Source: an uncultured Bacillota bacterium (GTDB taxonomy: Bacteria; Bacillota; Clostridia; Christensenellales; UBA1242). Taken from it: a stretch of 7,411 nt of DNA. The DNA lies in NCBI GenBank assembly GCA_947088415.1, contig CAMUGK010000046.1:1-7411 (forward strand), given 5' to 3'. The notes below the pieces were generated by a model. It was not told the origin of the DNA, searched no databases, and saw nothing but the letters and a program-made list of their open reading frames with translations. Below are positions 6,883 through 7,411 of this stretch, piece by piece; position 1 is the first letter of the stretch, and each line of letters begins with the position of its first letter. A program made the translations under genes and the position numbers.

Positions 6883-6893
6883 ATTTTCTCCTT

Positions 6894-6937
6894 AAAATAA
6901 AAAAGCCCATTCTCCTAATTGTTAGGACGAAAGGACT
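6894..6937 (-). terminator. Regulated intrinsic terminator of the T-box
   Basis: On the minus strand AGTCC (6933-6937) pairs with GGGCT (6904-6908), and TCCTAA (6922-6927) pairs with TTAGGA (6913-6918) around a CAA loop. A few mismatches lie between the two helices. A T-rich run follows (6894-6903). The left arm shares bases 6922-6932 with the antiterminator, so the two structures exclude each other. The run ends directly before the AAGGAG ribosome binding site of pheS. Confidence 0.92.
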
Positions 6938-6956
6938 ATTTCGTGGTACCACCTAA
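6922..6956 (-). promoter_or_regulatory. T-box sequence and antiterminator helix
   Basis: The T-box AGGTGGTACCACGA occupies 6941-6954. In the antiterminator, TTAGG (6952-6956) pairs with CCTAA (6922-6926) and ACGAAA (6939-6944) pairs with TTTCGT (6927-6932). Between them is the canonical 7-nt bulge UGGUACC (6945-6951), which binds the tRNA acceptor end. The variable base is U6948, complementary to the A discriminator base of tRNA-Phe. Confidence 0.93.
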
Positions 6957-6964
6957 ACTTCAAT

Positions 6965-7085
6965 AGTTTGAGAGACATCACTCGGCAAAATTTATTTTTA
7001 TTGTTCCAATTCAAATAAATTTTGTCACGCGGACACGATTGAAAAGCAATCTAACTCGCTATCTTCGCGATTCCTCTCCAAACCT
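6965..7085 (-). other. Enlarged, branched stem III of the T-box leader
   Basis: A long-range helix pairs GTTTGGAGAG (7074-7083) with CTCTCAAAC (6966-6974), with one bulged G. Inside it lie a perfect 12-bp hairpin (6986-6997 with 7013-7024, itself capped by ATTG/CAAT), a GATTG/CAATC hairpin, and CGCG segments that can pair around the latter. The whole block is about 120 nt, larger than the simple stem III of most T-box leaders. No gene, tRNA or second specifier was seen in it. Confidence 0.55.
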
Positions 7086-7100
7086 CCCTCCACTAATGTG

Positions 7101-7129
7101 AAAAACTGAAAAACAAGTTTTCAGTTTTT
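7101..7129. repeat. Perfect 12-bp AT-rich inverted repeat in the leader
   Basis: AAAAACTGAAAA (7101-7112) and TTTTCAGTTTTT (7118-7129) form a perfect 12-bp stem around a 5-nt loop, between stem II and the enlarged stem III. With only two G-C pairs it is weak for its length. It could be an extra leader hairpin. Confidence 0.8.
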
Positions 7130-7249
7130 GCGGATTTGTAAAAGGTTACCACAATTAAATAGACTCCAAACCATCCTTATTATTTCCTTAACGCAGAAAT
7201 CACGGTAAAAATTACTCGGTATAAACCTTTGGTTTTCACAGCTAAAAAG

Positions 7250-7256
7250 TGAATTC
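7250..7256 (-). promoter_or_regulatory. Specifier loop with UUC (Phe) codon
   Basis: The 3' side of the stem I internal loop reads GAAUUCA, with UUC at 7251-7253 followed by a purine (A7250), as is usual. The opposite strand of the loop is ACTAGTA (7320-7326), which contains the AGUA loop-E motif. UUC pairs with the GAA anticodon of tRNA-Phe, in agreement with the downstream pheST genes. Confidence 0.88.
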
Positions 7257-7355
7257 ACATTTTCTATTGTTATTCCCTTTCAGCCTATGAGGAACTCTCT
7301 GAAAACACATCAAAAATGTTACTAGTCTTTTATCATCGCTTTTATTTACACTTAT

Positions 7356-7385
7356 ATATTAACAAAAATATATAATTTTTGTCAA
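7356..7385 (-). promoter_or_regulatory. Promoter of the pheST operon
   Basis: On the minus strand a perfect TTGACA (7380-7385) is followed after 18 bp by TAATAT (7356-7361), with a TGn extension (7362-7364) that can strengthen a weak -10. The start of transcription would be near 7349. An alternative TATATA slightly downstream (7353-7358) has poor spacing. The position directly before stem I of the T-box supports the call. Confidence 0.75.
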
Positions 7386-7411
7386 CTTTTTTGATAAAAT
7401 TTTGATAATTC

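Larger units (their letters stand above)
6894..7349 (-). promoter_or_regulatory. T-box riboswitch leader sensing tRNA-Phe
   Basis: This untranslated leader of about 460 nt precedes pheS. Stem I is clear on the minus strand: AAAAG (7327-7331) pairs with CTTTT (7245-7249), the specifier loop follows, and ACATTTT (7313-7319) pairs with AAAATGT (7257-7263). The AGAGAG segment (7295-7300) and the distal-loop GCUG (7281-7284) match conserved elements that contact the tRNA elbow, and GATGA (7333-7337) fits the basal kink-turn strand. Stem II is closed by AAAGGTT (7224-7230) with AACCTTT (7141-7147). An enlarged stem III region and a T-box/terminator pair follow. Uncharged tRNA-Phe should stabilise the antiterminator and allow pheST transcription; charged tRNA should favour termination. 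The leader is longer than the usual 200-300 nt. Confidence 0.95.

Noticed and set aside
6975..7073. Possible tRNA or second T-box inside the leader, suggested by hairpins and a GTTCCAATTC segment
   Set aside because: No cloverleaf with acceptor stem could be assembled, and there is no second specifier loop, AGAGAG element or UGGNACC bulge.
7101..7129. Perfect 12-bp inverted repeat as an independent intrinsic terminator
   Set aside because: The stem has only two G-C pairs and its T-run is part of the stem itself, so it is unlikely to terminate; it lies within the T-box leader.
1..7411. CRISPR array, insertion sequence, prophage or toxin-antitoxin module
   Set aside because: No regularly spaced repeats, transposase motifs, terminal inverted repeats with target duplications, or small paired genes were seen; apart from one orphan gene the content is core housekeeping.

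Overview
This is an AT-rich stretch of a bacterial chromosome, most likely from a low-G+C Gram-positive (Bacillota) lineage. The evidence is a tRNA-Phe T-box leader, an ArgR repressor, strong AGGAG-type ribosome binding sites, a textbook sigma-A promoter (TTGACT, 17 bp, TATAAT) and a ThiI without a rhodanese domain. The tryptophan codon checked in pheT is TGG and TGA is used as a stop, so the standard code applies and a Mycoplasma-type code is not indicated. The species cannot be named from the window.

Layout, left to right. Positions 1-109 (minus) hold the first 36 codons of argR, the arginine repressor. Positions 110-411 are a divergent intergenic region with a near-perfect ARG box, a second weaker ARG-box-like site, a candidate argR promoter, a direct repeat, a 16-bp palindrome and a strong plus-strand promoter. 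That promoter serves an unrecognised 235-residue lysine/asparagine-rich protein (412-1119, plus). A compact bidirectional terminator (about 1127-1155) separates it from the convergent gene cluster.

The rest is one minus-strand cluster, read from right to left: promoter (7356-7385), long Phe T-box leader (about 6894-7349), pheS (5839-6882), pheT (3471-5837), an IscS/NifS-type cysteine desulfurase (2303-3421) and thiI (1146-2306). PheS and PheT form the alpha2-beta2 phenylalanyl-tRNA synthetase. The T-box senses uncharged tRNA-Phe: its specifier is UUC and its UGGUACC bulge matches an A discriminator base. The desulfurase supplies persulfide sulfur to ThiI, which makes 4-thiouridine in tRNA and/or thiazole sulfur for thiamine. 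Gaps within the cluster are 1 bp (pheS-pheT), 49 bp with no visible terminator (pheT-desulfurase) and a 4-bp ATGA overlap (desulfurase-thiI). Sulfur delivery to tRNA may therefore be transcribed at least partly from the T-box promoter.

Three likely start codons lie downstream of the longest open frame: pheT ATG at 5837, desulfurase ATG at 3421 and thiI ATG at 2306. I found no mobile element, CRISPR array, tRNA gene or clearly new defence-type system. The most unusual items are the enlarged T-box leader, the paired ARG-box arrangement and the unidentified plus-strand gene.
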